Source: an uncultured Clostridia bacterium (GTDB lineage Bacteria > Bacillota > Clostridia > Lutisporales > Lutisporaceae). Taken from it: 63,001 nt of DNA. The DNA is taken from the NCBI GenBank assembly GCA_937930535.1, contig CALGKJ010000030.1, positions 1 to 63,001 on the forward strand. The letters are read 5' to 3'. How positions within the stretch are numbered: the stretch's first letter is position 1; every line of letters begins with the position of its first letter. The position numbers and the translations under genes were made by a program. This document shows, piece after piece, positions 1 through 7,902 of the stretch. A model generated the notes under the pieces. It searched no databases. It was not told the origin of the DNA and worked only from the letters and a program-made list of their open reading frames with translations.

Positions 1-69
1 TATCAAAATGCTTGTTATTAAAGCCATAGCTGCTGCCAAAATGATTATTTTCTTGTTAGTATTGTCCAT
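1..69 (-). CDS. CpaB-like pilus assembly protein, N-terminus only (cut by window edge)
   Basis: Only the first 23 codons are present. They encode a short charged start (MDNTNKK) followed by the beginning of a hydrophobic segment (IIILAAAMALITSILI). A GGTGGG ribosome binding site lies 8 bases before the ATG. The gene follows tadG on the same strand with 39 bases between them, so it probably belongs to the same operon. The start resembles CpaB/RcpC proteins, which have an N-terminal membrane anchor and SAF domains, but too little is visible for a firm call. If correct, the locus has two CpaB-like proteins, the other being at 8794-9468. Confidence 0.45.
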   Translation of the reverse strand, partial: MDNTNKKIIILAAAMALITSILI

Positions 70-108
70 CTATTATCCCACCTTATGTTTATTTGAAAAG
101 CTTAAAAG

Positions 109-1062
109 CTATTCAACCAGCTTTATACCATAAAATCCGAAGGACGGACCATATTCATCAATTTCACCTTGTCCCAAGCTTTTTATAAATCTGCCTTTTA
201 TGTCAGTCTTACCGCCCTTATATGCTACATCCTCTAAAAAGAATGCTGCAAAACCAACTATTTTCACTGTATCCCTTCCATTTATACTAAAGGAGTCAAT
301 AATAGGAATAATTATTCTTCTAGGACTATTTATAGGAATCTTAGATAAATCTGTATAGGTATTAGTGTCTGACTTTATTAACTGACTGATTGCATCATAG
401 GTTGGTCCTTCCATGTTACCCGGTTCAGTATCAACAGAAAAACCAATTTCGATTAGATCCCCCACCTCTAAATTGCCGTAATATCCATTAATTAAATTAT
501 TTTTGTAATTAGCCGAGCCTGTTCCCCCAAGGGCTAAGGCTCCATAGTTGCCGTTTATCCCATCACCAGCTCCATGCTTGAGAGTATAGCTGACTCCATA
601 TTTAAAGCTCTGCTGCTCAACACCTATAGGTTTTATTCCTTTGCAAGCTACTATTGGGGAGACTACCGCAGCCGCTTTAGCATTTACTGTTACGTCAGTC
701 ATATTAAATACTTTTGCGAAATATAACCCGACAGTCTTTTTGGCTGTTACAGTTATATTCCGATTATTATTACTAAGTTTTATACTAACATTCATTATAT
801 TTAAACCGTTCAGCATTGCATTATTATAGGCTTTGCTGACTATTGCGCCTTCTCCAGCCTCAAATTCAGCTATTCCTGCAAGAGCTGCTGCATCTACAGC
901 ATTTTGAAGCTTTAGCTTTTCAATGTATATCACACCTGCATCTGCTACAATGGCCAGAGACCCTATAAAAAGCGTTATAGCAGCCAAAACAAGTATTGTA
1001 CTATTTCCTTTTCTATTTTTTAACGCATTGCTAATACTACTAAATATCTTCATATCACTCAA
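109..1062 (-). CDS. TadG-like pilus assembly protein
   Basis: This 317-residue protein has a basic start, one transmembrane segment at about residues 21-41, and then LQNAVDAAALAG at about 52-63. That is the classic start of TadG/TadE-like minor pilins, in which the anchor is followed by a helix rich in Asp-Ala-Ala. The remaining 250 residues are predicted to be extracellular and contain no motif I recognise. There is no prepilin-peptidase Glu+5 pattern, unlike the neighbouring TadE. Its start overlaps the end of tadE by 8 bases, which indicates translational coupling in the Tad operon. Its likely role is as a minor or tip component, or a cell-surface anchor, of the Flp pilus. Confidence 0.78.
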   Translation of the reverse strand: MSDMKIFSSISNALKNRKGNSTILVLAAITLFIGSLAIVADAGVIYIEKLKLQNAVDAAALAGIAEFEAGEGAIVSKAYNNAMLNGLNIMNVSIKLSNNNRNITVTAKKTVGLYFAKVFNMTDVTVNAKAAAVVSPIVACKGIKPIGVEQQSFKYGVSYTLKHGAGDGINGNYGALALGGTGSANYKNNLINGYYGNLEVGDLIEIGFSVDTEPGNMEGPTYDAISQLIKSDTNTYTDLSKIPINSPRRIIIPIIDSFSINGRDTVKIVGFAAFFLEDVAYKGGKTDIKGRFIKSLGQGEIDEYGPSFGFYGIKLVE

Positions 1063-1438
1063 TCCTCATTACAGTTTTTGCTTCCAAGTTAAGCGGGTTG
1101 GGCAGTATATTTTGAATTATTGGTGCATATATGGGAATTTTGTATTTTATTGAAACGCTTATGTCATCACCAGTCCTTCTGCTGCTTTGAGCCGGGCTAA
1201 TAATTATCTGTATATTCTCAACCTTTAGAAGTGTTGACTTTTTATGCACGTTTTCAATTATAGCGTTATCAGTTCTGCCTACTGCTGCCATTCTCGCACT
1301 TTCTCTTGAAACATATGTTATTAAAAGGTAAGATCCGAATATCCTTGATATCTCAAACATGCCTAACAACAGCAATAAAATAATAGGTAAAACCAATGCA
1401 GTTTCCACTACAGATTGTCCCTTCTTATTCAGCTTCAT
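1055..1438 (-). CDS. TadE-like minor pseudopilin
   Basis: The 127-residue protein begins MKLNKKGQSVVETALVLP. This matches the TadE prepilin pattern: cleavage after Gly7 puts Glu12 at position +5, followed by a hydrophobic helix to about residue 40. TadE proteins are processed by the same peptidase as Flp pilins and are needed for Tad pilus assembly. It overlaps the downstream tadG start by 8 bases. Upstream lies a terminator-like hairpin (1491-1519) behind the flp gene, so tadE and tadG are probably expressed by read-through at a lower level than the major pilin. Length and motif fit the family well. Confidence 0.85.
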   Translation of the reverse strand: MKLNKKGQSVVETALVLPIILLLLLGMFEISRIFGSYLLITYVSRESARMAAVGRTDNAIIENVHKKSTLLKVENIQIIISPAQSSRRTGDDISVSIKYKIPIYAPIIQNILPNPLNLEAKTVMRIE

Positions 1439-1490
1439 ATCAACACCTTCCCTTTACTGTTACTTTTTTACAGAACCTTTTTAGAAAAAT

Positions 1491-1519
1491 GACCCTACCT
1501 GAGCGTAACAAGTAGGGTC
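1491..1519 (-). terminator. Terminator behind the first Flp pilin gene
   Basis: An 8-bp perfect stem (GACCCTAC / GTAGGGTC) is followed on the minus strand by ATTTTT. It lies between the flp gene (stop at 1563) and tadE. It would cut most transcripts after the major pilin while allowing some read-through. Confidence 0.6.
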
Positions 1520-1562
1520 CGTCTAGCACTTCAATTATAAGCCTCCTTAACCATAATAATAT

Positions 1563-1748
1563 TTAGTTCCCAGTCAGTGCTGTTACTATCTCTGTAAATT
1601 TAGCACTTATTGCTGTTCCTAAAGGTGTTAGTGCAATGATTACTACTACAGCAATAAATGCTATAATCAGTACATACTCAACCATACCTTGTCCCTTTTT
1701 ATTATTTAGTGCTTCCTTTACCTTTAACCACATATTAAATAGTGTCAT
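1563..1748 (-). CDS. flp: Flp/Fap-type pilin (major subunit candidate)
   Basis: This is a 61-residue prepilin. The basic leader ends KKG, and cleavage after Gly19 gives a mature 42-residue protein starting QGMVEY, with the diagnostic Glu+5 and Tyr+6. A continuous hydrophobic helix follows (YVLIIAFIAVVVIIALTPLG). Flp pilins of this size polymerise through the helix to form the Tad pilus. It has a strong GGAGGAG ribosome binding site, a terminator directly downstream, and a TATAAT box at 1789-1794 with a weak -35, so it may have its own promoter. It closely resembles the second pilin at 1978-2172 and probably arose with it by duplication. Confidence 0.92.
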   Translation of the reverse strand: MTLFNMWLKVKEALNNKKGQGMVEYVLIIAFIAVVVIIALTPLGTAISAKFTEIVTALTGN

Positions 1749-1899
1749 TTTTAACTCCTCCTCAAATTTGTTTATTTGCTATGTTTAAATTATATGCGAT
1801 TTAGTTTACATAATCCATAAGTCAGGAACATCAGTTTTTGTTAGTATTTTGAAACTAGACCATGGGTATTTATACCTAGTATTGTATATTTATAAATAA

Positions 1900-1943
1900 A
1901 AAGCACTCAAGAGCTTTACAAAACAAACTTGCTCTGGGTGCTT
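1900..1943 (-). terminator. Terminator behind the second Flp pilin gene
   Basis: An imperfect stem (AAAGCACTC...GAGC with GCTC...GGGTGCTTT) is followed on the minus strand by a T-rich tail (TTTTTATTTATA). It lies 35 bases past the stop of the pilin gene at 1978-2172 and separates the two flp genes transcriptionally. Confidence 0.6.
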
Positions 1944-1977
1944 TCATATAGTAAAATATGCTTTTATGTTATACATT

Positions 1978-2172
1978 TTATGTGCCAGACAATATAGTAA
2001 CAATTTCAGTAAACTTTGCGCCGACTGCATTCCCTACAGGTGTTAATGCTACTACAACTATTAAGGCAATAAACGCTATTAAGAGTACATATTCCGTCAT
2101 ACCTTGCCCCTTGGTATTCCTTATTAATTGTTTAATATATCTACATATCCCAATCAGTTTTGACGCAACCAC
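1978..2172 (-). CDS. flp: Flp/Fap-type pilin (second copy)
   Basis: I choose the GTG at 2172 as the start because GGAGGTG stands 6 bases before it; the longer frame opens with a TTG that overlaps this ribosome binding site. The 64-residue prepilin has Gly22 as the cleavage site, Glu27 and Tyr28 at +5 and +6 of the mature protein (QGMTEY), and a hydrophobic helix. The mature length of 42 residues equals that of the first Flp, and the C-termini are also alike (AKFTEIVT in both). The leader is a little longer and contains one Cys. Having two pilins, each with its own terminator, suggests separate dosage control or a minor/major pair. Confidence 0.9.
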   Translation of the reverse strand: MVASKLIGICRYIKQLIRNTKGQGMTEYVLLIAFIALIVVVALTPVGNAVGAKFTEIVTILSGT

Positions 2173-2344
2173 TTTGTTCACCTCCAAAATCCAATTATAG
2201 CTATGAGTTATTGATACCTGTTCTTCTATGTTATGTTAACAGTATACTAATAAATATACACATTTACTATAAGGCAGATGTATTAATTTACATAGTGAGC
2301 CTAGTCTATAAGATAGGTAGTATTATATATGCAACTAGGTATAT

Positions 2345-3109
2345 TTACCTACTGACTTCGCTGCCGCCCAGACTAAATCCAAAATATTTCTCCTGCTTAT
2401 ATGGGTTTAGGGTCGGTAAAGGCAAGCCTTCAATAAGCACAATAAAATTTATGCCTTCTATATTATTAGTTTTTTTATCTATATCAGATATTGATATATT
2501 AACATCGTAATATAGTCCGCTTTCAAAGTTCTGCCTGTTATTAAGAGCTTGATTTAATTTATACTTTATAAAGGTACTTAAAAGTTCTTTTCTTTTATCA
2601 GTTTCCAAGCCTGCATCAAGATCTTTAATCCATATATTGTTATCAGTATCAAGCATATAATCAGATAGTGTAAGGTTATAATTCCTGCCATTATGCTCTA
2701 TAGTATAATAAATATCCTGTGACCAATTATCATTTACATCTGCAATTATCATTCTGTCAAAGCCTATAACCGCTTTCAGGGGGATATATCTTTTGATATT
2801 AAGCTGACCAAGCTCATCGTTATCCATGCCTATATTTCTGAAAAGCACTCTGTAAAACCAAGTCAGCATACCATCTTTGTCAATAGCAAGGTTTTTTCGG
2901 TCATCCTCACCTTCTCCAAAGCCTGTGCCCATTTTAGTTATATCATCCTCATTTTCATAGCAATCGTATTTAACAGCGGCATCTACGGCAGCATCAACAG
3001 CCCTTTTATATCTATCCTTCATTATATCAAGATGATCTATGCCCTTTCCAATAAATATAATGGGAGTGACAAACACTAAAAAAATCAATGCCCATAATGT
3101 CCATTTCAT
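2345..3109 (-). CDS. Single-pass pilin-like protein of the Tad locus, function unknown
   Basis: This 254-residue protein starts with a transmembrane segment at about residues 4-21, followed by an Ala/Asp-rich stretch (AVDAAVDAAV, about 38-47) like the helix after the anchor in TadE/TadG proteins. The rest is a hydrophilic, presumably extracellular domain with no motif I know. It starts from ATG behind AGGAG and follows the 148-residue gene by 15 bases, so the two are co-transcribed. Its place between tadC and flp suggests a minor pilin or a pilus-associated surface protein. I cannot assign it to a named family. Confidence 0.5.
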   Translation of the reverse strand: MKWTLWALIFLVFVTPIIFIGKGIDHLDIMKDRYKRAVDAAVDAAVKYDCYENEDDITKMGTGFGEGEDDRKNLAIDKDGMLTWFYRVLFRNIGMDNDELGQLNIKRYIPLKAVIGFDRMIIADVNDNWSQDIYYTIEHNGRNYNLTLSDYMLDTDNNIWIKDLDAGLETDKRKELLSTFIKYKLNQALNNRQNFESGLYYDVNISISDIDKKTNNIEGINFIVLIEGLPLPTLNPYKQEKYFGFSLGGSEVSR

Positions 3110-3124
3110 TTGATTTTCTCCTAT

Positions 3125-3571
3125 CTATTGTATGTATGAGGATGCTTTACCAAACAATCTGAAATCATATTTTCTGCCATTGGCTGAGCCAAAAACACTA
3201 TATTCATACATAACTGAAATTGGATGCCTTTTATGATAAACTACTGTGACATTTATCAAATCATAGCCCTGTTCTCTTATATTAGTGTCAATAATTTCCC
3301 AGCCTTCAATTTTGCTTATACTGCCTGTGGTCTGGTCAAACTTCTCTGTAGAAATATATACCTCAAACAGTCCGTATTTCTCCAGCTTGCTGCACATTTC
3401 ATCATAAATCGGTTCATACAGCACACCCTTTTTTGCTGCAATTTGTGTATAGGTGTATACTATATTTTCAACATCCTGCTGTGCAATTTTATAGTTTCTA
3501 TCAAGTACGCCGAACATTGAATACCATGTAATTATAGGTATAATAATTAATGCCGCAAGAAAATTCTGCAC
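3125..3571 (-). CDS. Small membrane-anchored protein of the Tad locus, function unknown
   Basis: This is a 148-residue protein with a GTG start behind GGAGGAG. It has one hydrophobic N-terminal segment (about residues 3-20) and then an alpha/beta-looking soluble domain of about 125 residues. There is no peptidase cleavage motif. The layout, a short anchor with an external domain in a pilus operon, resembles pseudopilins or the accessory proteins that TadE/TadF replace in other Tad loci. The next gene starts 15 bases after its stop. It could be a lineage-specific minor pilin, but no family is recognised. Confidence 0.45.
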   Translation of the reverse strand: MQNFLAALIIIPIITWYSMFGVLDRNYKIAQQDVENIVYTYTQIAAKKGVLYEPIYDEMCSKLEKYGLFEVYISTEKFDQTTGSISKIEGWEIIDTNIREQGYDLINVTVVYHKRHPISVMYEYSVFGSANGRKYDFRLFGKASSYIQ

Positions 3572-3615
3572 TTCTTATCTCCTCCATATCTTTAGTTCTG
3601 GATATAAATGAACAA

Positions 3616-3636
3616 AGGCAAAGTATATCTTTGCCT
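3616..3636 (-). terminator. Weak terminator or attenuator hairpin
   Basis: An 8-bp stem (AGGCAAAG / CTTTGCCT) with a 5-base loop lies just past the stop of the 134-residue gene. On the minus strand only a short T-tract (TTTGTT) follows, so it may only reduce read-through into the 148- and 254-residue genes. Confidence 0.45.
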
Positions 3637-3643
3637 AAGTGCT

Positions 3644-4048
3644 TTACTGCTGAGTGAAAGTAATTCTATTTATTGCTGTACCGCTCATTTCTACTACCTT
3701 AACATATTTTCTGCTTGAATCCACTATGGAATTTACTGATACTCCTGTTGTAGGAGGCGACTTGACGTCTGTTGTAAAGCTGTAGGATGCTGCCCCAGTA
3801 TTAACAACAATAGTAACAGTATTACCGGGTTTGCAGTATTCCTCAACTGTATATATTACCTGACCGCTGCTTACTATTGAAGGTCCGCTGTCCTCTACGC
3901 CTGCTTTTACTGCATTAACTGATTGCTGAGTGCTGTCAGCCATAGCCTGCTGAGCAGCTTTCTGAGGTCCATAAACATTGGCTACAAAAAATACCCCTAT
4001 TGCCGCTACTATTCCTAAAATTAAAAGTTTTGCCCAAAAATTATCCAT
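3644..4048 (-). CDS. Pilin-like membrane protein of the Tad locus, function unknown
   Basis: This 134-residue protein has an N-terminal transmembrane helix at about residues 7-24, then an Ala/Gln-rich helix (AAQQAMADSTQQSVNAV) and a beta-rich C-terminal half with many Val, Ser and Thr. The architecture matches a pilin or pseudopilin head group behind a hydrophobic spine, but there is no Gly/Glu+5 cleavage pattern at the N-terminus. It follows tadC by 29 bases and is closed by a hairpin. It may be a minor pilin or a substrate of the TadB/TadC platform; this is inferred from context only. Confidence 0.45.
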   Translation of the reverse strand: MDNFWAKLLILGIVAAIGVFFVANVYGPQKAAQQAMADSTQQSVNAVKAGVEDSGPSIVSSGQVIYTVEEYCKPGNTVTIVVNTGAASYSFTTDVKSPPTTGVSVNSIVDSSRKYVKVVEMSGTAINRITFTQQ

Positions 4049-4077
4049 AATACCCTCCTATTTTTTATATAATTTTA

Positions 4078-5232
4078 TTACACCTTTGGCATTAAATAAG
4101 CAGGGTTGGATAAGATAGTCAGTCCATAGGAGAAATATATTCCTGCAAGGAGAAACATCAACGCTACAAAAGTCATAGCGTACAGCCTTTTGGCATTTCT
4201 CCTTTTAATACCCTGTATTTCCATCCATTTAAGCTTTTGCTCTGCAACCTCATCAATGTCATCAACCGCATTTAAAATACCTGTATCACATGCCAGCTTC
4301 ATTGTTTCAAACAGCTCATACATATCGTCATTATCAGTTCTTTCCAAAACCTCATCAAATACCTTTTCACCATAGCCCTTTTTTATACCTTCTAATAGCT
4401 GGTTTACAAGAGGCTTATAGCTCTCAGTTACAATGCTCATGTTTTCCAGCACCAATTTTACTGAGTATGGGGGAAGTCTTCCGAATATTGAAAAGGCATA
4501 AATGCAGTTAAGCACCTCCCAATCCTTTCTGTCCTCTATCAGCTTTATTTTTAAATTACCTATTATCTCAGGAATAATGTATAGAAAAATCGAAATTAAA
4601 ATTCCCCACAAATATATTGTGTAATCCCCTTTAATTGCTCTTATAGCTCTCAGCTTCTCCAGCAGTCTTCGTGAGGTTACCTCTATATTTTCCCTTATTT
4701 CATAGCCGCAATCAGTCAGCAGATTTTGAATGTATTCCAAATTCATTTTAGTATAATCAGCATTATACAAAACCTTGCTTTTCCTTACATTTTCATCAAC
4801 CAGGCTATAAAGGTTCAGCTCTAGCTTAACAGCTTCTGGAGTGGGTGCTATATAGTTATCTATTATAATTTTGTTATAGTTGACATCATTTAATATTTGG
4901 TTAAGCCTCATATATTGATTGGTGGTCTGTATGCTTATTACCAGCAATATACCTGTCAAAAACAAAACAAGCTTATATGTAAAAAAACCTTCTACTGATA
5001 TGTTCCATCCCGCCTTGGCAATAAACATTTGTACCGCCTTATATTTACTGCTGTCAGCTCTGGGGATTAACAGGTTGTAGCGTCTGACAGACTTTCTTCT
5101 CAGATCAGCAAGATAATCCCTTTGAAAAAGCTTTTTCAGCTTTCTATACTTTATAAATTCATATAATAATATACTTAATGCAATTAAAAATACAGTTGTT
5201 ACTATAAACTGTACAACCATAATTGAACTCAT
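4078..5232 (-). CDS. tadC: Tad platform protein TadC-like (type II secretion F domain)
   Basis: This is a 384-residue integral membrane protein. Hydrophobic segments lie at about residues 7-26, 82-101, 199-220 and 350-375, with a charged cytoplasmic block between the third and fourth. This is the TadB/TadC layout of the GspF/PilC platform family. It follows tadB by 19 bases in the order TadA-TadB-TadC that is usual for Tad loci, which is why I call it TadC rather than TadB. The platform pair sits in the inner membrane and couples ATPase motion to pilin extraction. Sequence similarity to the family is visible but weak. Confidence 0.72.
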   Translation of the reverse strand: MSSIMVVQFIVTTVFLIALSILLYEFIKYRKLKKLFQRDYLADLRRKSVRRYNLLIPRADSSKYKAVQMFIAKAGWNISVEGFFTYKLVLFLTGILLVISIQTTNQYMRLNQILNDVNYNKIIIDNYIAPTPEAVKLELNLYSLVDENVRKSKVLYNADYTKMNLEYIQNLLTDCGYEIRENIEVTSRRLLEKLRAIRAIKGDYTIYLWGILISIFLYIIPEIIGNLKIKLIEDRKDWEVLNCIYAFSIFGRLPPYSVKLVLENMSIVTESYKPLVNQLLEGIKKGYGEKVFDEVLERTDNDDMYELFETMKLACDTGILNAVDDIDEVAEQKLKWMEIQGIKRRNAKRLYAMTFVALMFLLAGIYFSYGLTILSNPAYLMPKV

Positions 5233-5251
5233 AGCATTTAGCCCCTTTCAG

Positions 5252-6148
5252 CTAATTCTGCTGTTTTCTCATCCAGTGAATAAATAGAGCAGATATATTT
5301 CCAAGCAGAAACATAAGTGCCTTAATGGTTTGTGCCTCTATGCTCCCATAAACCTCCGGCATACTCATTTCTATAAGTATTTGGCTGTTAAAAATCTCGG
5401 TAGCTATTATAATCAGGTAGGGTGAAAAAAACATAAACAGCTCAATACCCTGCAAATCTGCATCATTATAGCCCTGCTCAATATTGATTTGACTTAAAAC
5501 ATTTGTTATCCGTCTTACATTCTTCTCCAGTTGGTTTTTACTAACCTTACAGCTATTTTCTTCACTTAAATGCTCGCCAAATACGGTATCTGTATTTCCG
5601 CTTTGTTTTCCAAATATCAATAGTGTGCAAAGCATTTTTATCCAGGTATACGGAATTGCTGTCTTTACTTCATTTATACTGTTTTCCATATCAACAGCTT
5701 CAAAGGCTTTTCTTATTTTAGCCATATAAAGCCTTGTGCTTTCAGGACCCTTTTCCTCGGTATCCTTTAAGGCGTGGATTACATTTCCTTTATAATGTGC
5801 AATATAATGCGCCAGCTTACGGCAGCATTTAGGAAAATCAGCTTTAAGCCTTCTGCTGAGTCTTTCAAAATAATATTCATAACATAGGTAAATAAATATT
5901 ACAGTTGATAATATTGAAAATAAAATATGATACCATAAGGTGTGAAAAAGCAGAATGGCTGTCAAAAAATATACTGCTCCCAATAAAACCAAAACTATAT
6001 ATATTAAAATACTTTTTTTGAAATTTTCTTGGGGGCTTCTCTGGTTTATTGCACATAGCTTTTTATTGACGATATTAAAAAATGGATATAGTTTTCTGCC
6101 TGAGGTCACATCAAAAGCACTTTTTTTATTCCCTGCAATTTGATTCAT
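5252..6148 (-). CDS. tadB: Tad platform protein TadB-like
   Basis: This 298-residue membrane protein has two adjacent N-terminal transmembrane helices (about 47-68 and 70-93), a cytoplasmic helical region, and two C-terminal helices (about 238-255 and 275-293). This matches TadB/GspF platform subunits. The start codon lies 2 bases past the TadA stop, behind GGAAGGA. The central block contains LKADFPKCCRKLAHYIA, a position where TadB proteins typically carry a helical FP-containing stretch. It works with TadC as the membrane platform driven by TadA. Confidence 0.7.
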   Translation of the reverse strand: MNQIAGNKKSAFDVTSGRKLYPFFNIVNKKLCAINQRSPQENFKKSILIYIVLVLLGAVYFLTAILLFHTLWYHILFSILSTVIFIYLCYEYYFERLSRRLKADFPKCCRKLAHYIAHYKGNVIHALKDTEEKGPESTRLYMAKIRKAFEAVDMENSINEVKTAIPYTWIKMLCTLLIFGKQSGNTDTVFGEHLSEENSCKVSKNQLEKNVRRITNVLSQINIEQGYNDADLQGIELFMFFSPYLIIIATEIFNSQILIEMSMPEVYGSIEAQTIKALMFLLGNISALFIHWMRKQQN

Positions 6149-6150
6149 CT

Positions 6151-7902
6151 CTATCCTTCCTTTGAATTTATATCTAAAGTAATCGCTTCTACCAATCGAT
6201 CCATATAGTGCTTTGACTTTAGATTATTTTCAGCTTTTTGCAGCATACGGCTTGAAGGAAAATTTACAAAGCTTACGATGCCGTTTTTATATTCAGCAAT
6301 AGTATTCAGCTTGTACATATTCAAGGGATTGCTTTGTATTTGCTGTAAATAATAAAGCTTTTTCAGATCCTCCAAATCACTATTTATATTCAGTTCCATA
6401 TTAAGCTGAAAAGAGGAGGAAACCAATGGCACTATCTCAACTACTTTGGAAATTACTCTTTTACCATCAATTATTTCATGCTGAAAAATTATATTTATAT
6501 AGTGGATAATATCCATTACAGCAGCCTGCTCTGTCAGGTATCTGCCTGTGCCCATCAGAATGTTTTTAAGCCTTGGCACTGTTGTTTCAGGATTTACTAT
6601 GTGTGTAGTAAACCAAGCTGCTATACTTACAGATTGAACTAACTGTATAAATGCAAACAAAGCACTTCCATCTCTTACTTCTCCCAAGTCAGCAACATCC
6701 ACAGACATACGCAGCATGGTTTTTACTGCATCTATAAGGCTTTTATTGTTAACAGCTTGAGCTTCAACAATTCTTTTGTTGTGGTATTTTTGCATTATAT
6801 GCTGTTCAAAATAATCTTCAATCGTACCTATATGCAAATAATCATCCAAAATTTCAAACATAGTTTCCATTTTGGTGGTTTTACCTGTACCTAGAGAGCC
6901 TTGCAGACAGATGCTTTCTCCTGACTTTATCAGTGCTGTTGTGAGTATCCTCATTTTTTCACAGCTTTCAAGGTCATTATAGCTGGCATTGCTTTTATTA
7001 AATATTCTTATGCAAAGATTTCTTGAGGAAAAATAAGGGGGCTGTGTAACTGTTATTCTGGCTCCGTCGGCTCTATGGCACAGCTTTTCAGGGTTGTTCC
7101 TATCTAGCTGACCAACGCTTTTGTCAAAGGAAATGGCTCTATCCTGTACAGCCCTCGCTTCATCCTCCGTCAGCTTCATAAAGCTTAACCAGATTTTTAT
7201 GTTACACCAGCAGTAAACATATTTTCCATCATTACTAAATCCCACTTCATTTACATCTGAATATGCAAGCACATCCAGACACATAAGTCCAAATAGTTTT
7301 TCATATATGATTTGCACTATGATTTCAATTTTGTCTGTAAATGTAAGGCTTATTTTCTCTTCATTGTAAATCCTGCAAATGTCTTTTGAATTATACTCAT
7401 ATCGTGTGCTTATATACTCTGATGTACTGCGTGACTTTTCGTAGTATTTATATTTTGTAATAAGCTTCCCAAAGGCACTGTCTCTATTTTTATCTTCTAT
7501 TTTCTTGTTTGCATACAGTATTATGATAAATTTTTCGTAATCACTAAGCTCATCTGCATTATTAAAGGAAATTATTAAGTCTGCAAGACCATTTTCCTCT
7601 TCTATCTTAATATTTTGAAACAATATATCATCTATCAGTTTTCCTTCTTCATTTTGTTTATATATATCAAAAGAGCTTAAAAGTCCGGTTCTGATATGGG
7701 ACTTAATAATGTTTCTGGCTTCTGGGTTTCCCGAGGTACTGCTTTCCTTGTATCTCTTAAGCAGGGAAATAATTTTTTCTTCCTGTCTTCCTTCGGGCTT
7801 TTTGTTTATAAAATCCTCAAAGCCTTTTTCAATATGCAAGCATAGTGACTGAATAGCTAAATATTTTTTTATTACTTGGATATCCAACAGATGTTTTTTC
7901 AT
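6151..7902 (-). CDS. tadA: TadA/CpaF-type pilus assembly motor ATPase
   Basis: This is a 583-residue secretion ATPase. A Walker A motif GSLGTGKTT lies near residue 335. An Asp/Glu-rich Walker B-type segment (VADLGEVRDG) near 402 matches the family pattern V-GEVR-G. A His motif (WFTTHI) near 430 is at the place of the conserved T-H-A/S of CpaF. The family forms a cytoplasmic hexamer that powers Tad pilus extension. The N-terminal 250 residues are longer and more divergent than usual. It starts directly after the stop of the preceding MinD-like gene (TAA then ATG), with TadB next, so the three are translationally coupled. Confidence 0.88.
   Translation of the reverse strand: MKKHLLDIQVIKKYLAIQSLCLHIEKGFEDFINKKPEGRQEEKIISLLKRYKESSTSGNPEARNIIKSHIRTGLLSSFDIYKQNEEGKLIDDILFQNIKIEEENGLADLIISFNNADELSDYEKFIIILYANKKIEDKNRDSAFGKLITKYKYYEKSRSTSEYISTRYEYNSKDICRIYNEEKISLTFTDKIEIIVQIIYEKLFGLMCLDVLAYSDVNEVGFSNDGKYVYCWCNIKIWLSFMKLTEDEARAVQDRAISFDKSVGQLDRNNPEKLCHRADGARITVTQPPYFSSRNLCIRIFNKSNASYNDLESCEKMRILTTALIKSGESICLQGSLGTGKTTKMETMFEILDDYLHIGTIEDYFEQHIMQKYHNKRIVEAQAVNNKSLIDAVKTMLRMSVDVADLGEVRDGSALFAFIQLVQSVSIAAWFTTHIVNPETTVPRLKNILMGTGRYLTEQAAVMDIIHYINIIFQHEIIDGKRVISKVVEIVPLVSSSFQLNMELNINSDLEDLKKLYYLQQIQSNPLNMYKLNTIAEYKNGIVSFVNFPSSRMLQKAENNLKSKHYMDRLVEAITLDINSKEG

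Noticed and set aside
2160-2510. Plus-strand open frame of 116 codons antisense to the pilin region
   Set aside because: No ribosome binding site, no family resemblance, and it overlaps the better supported minus-strand genes.
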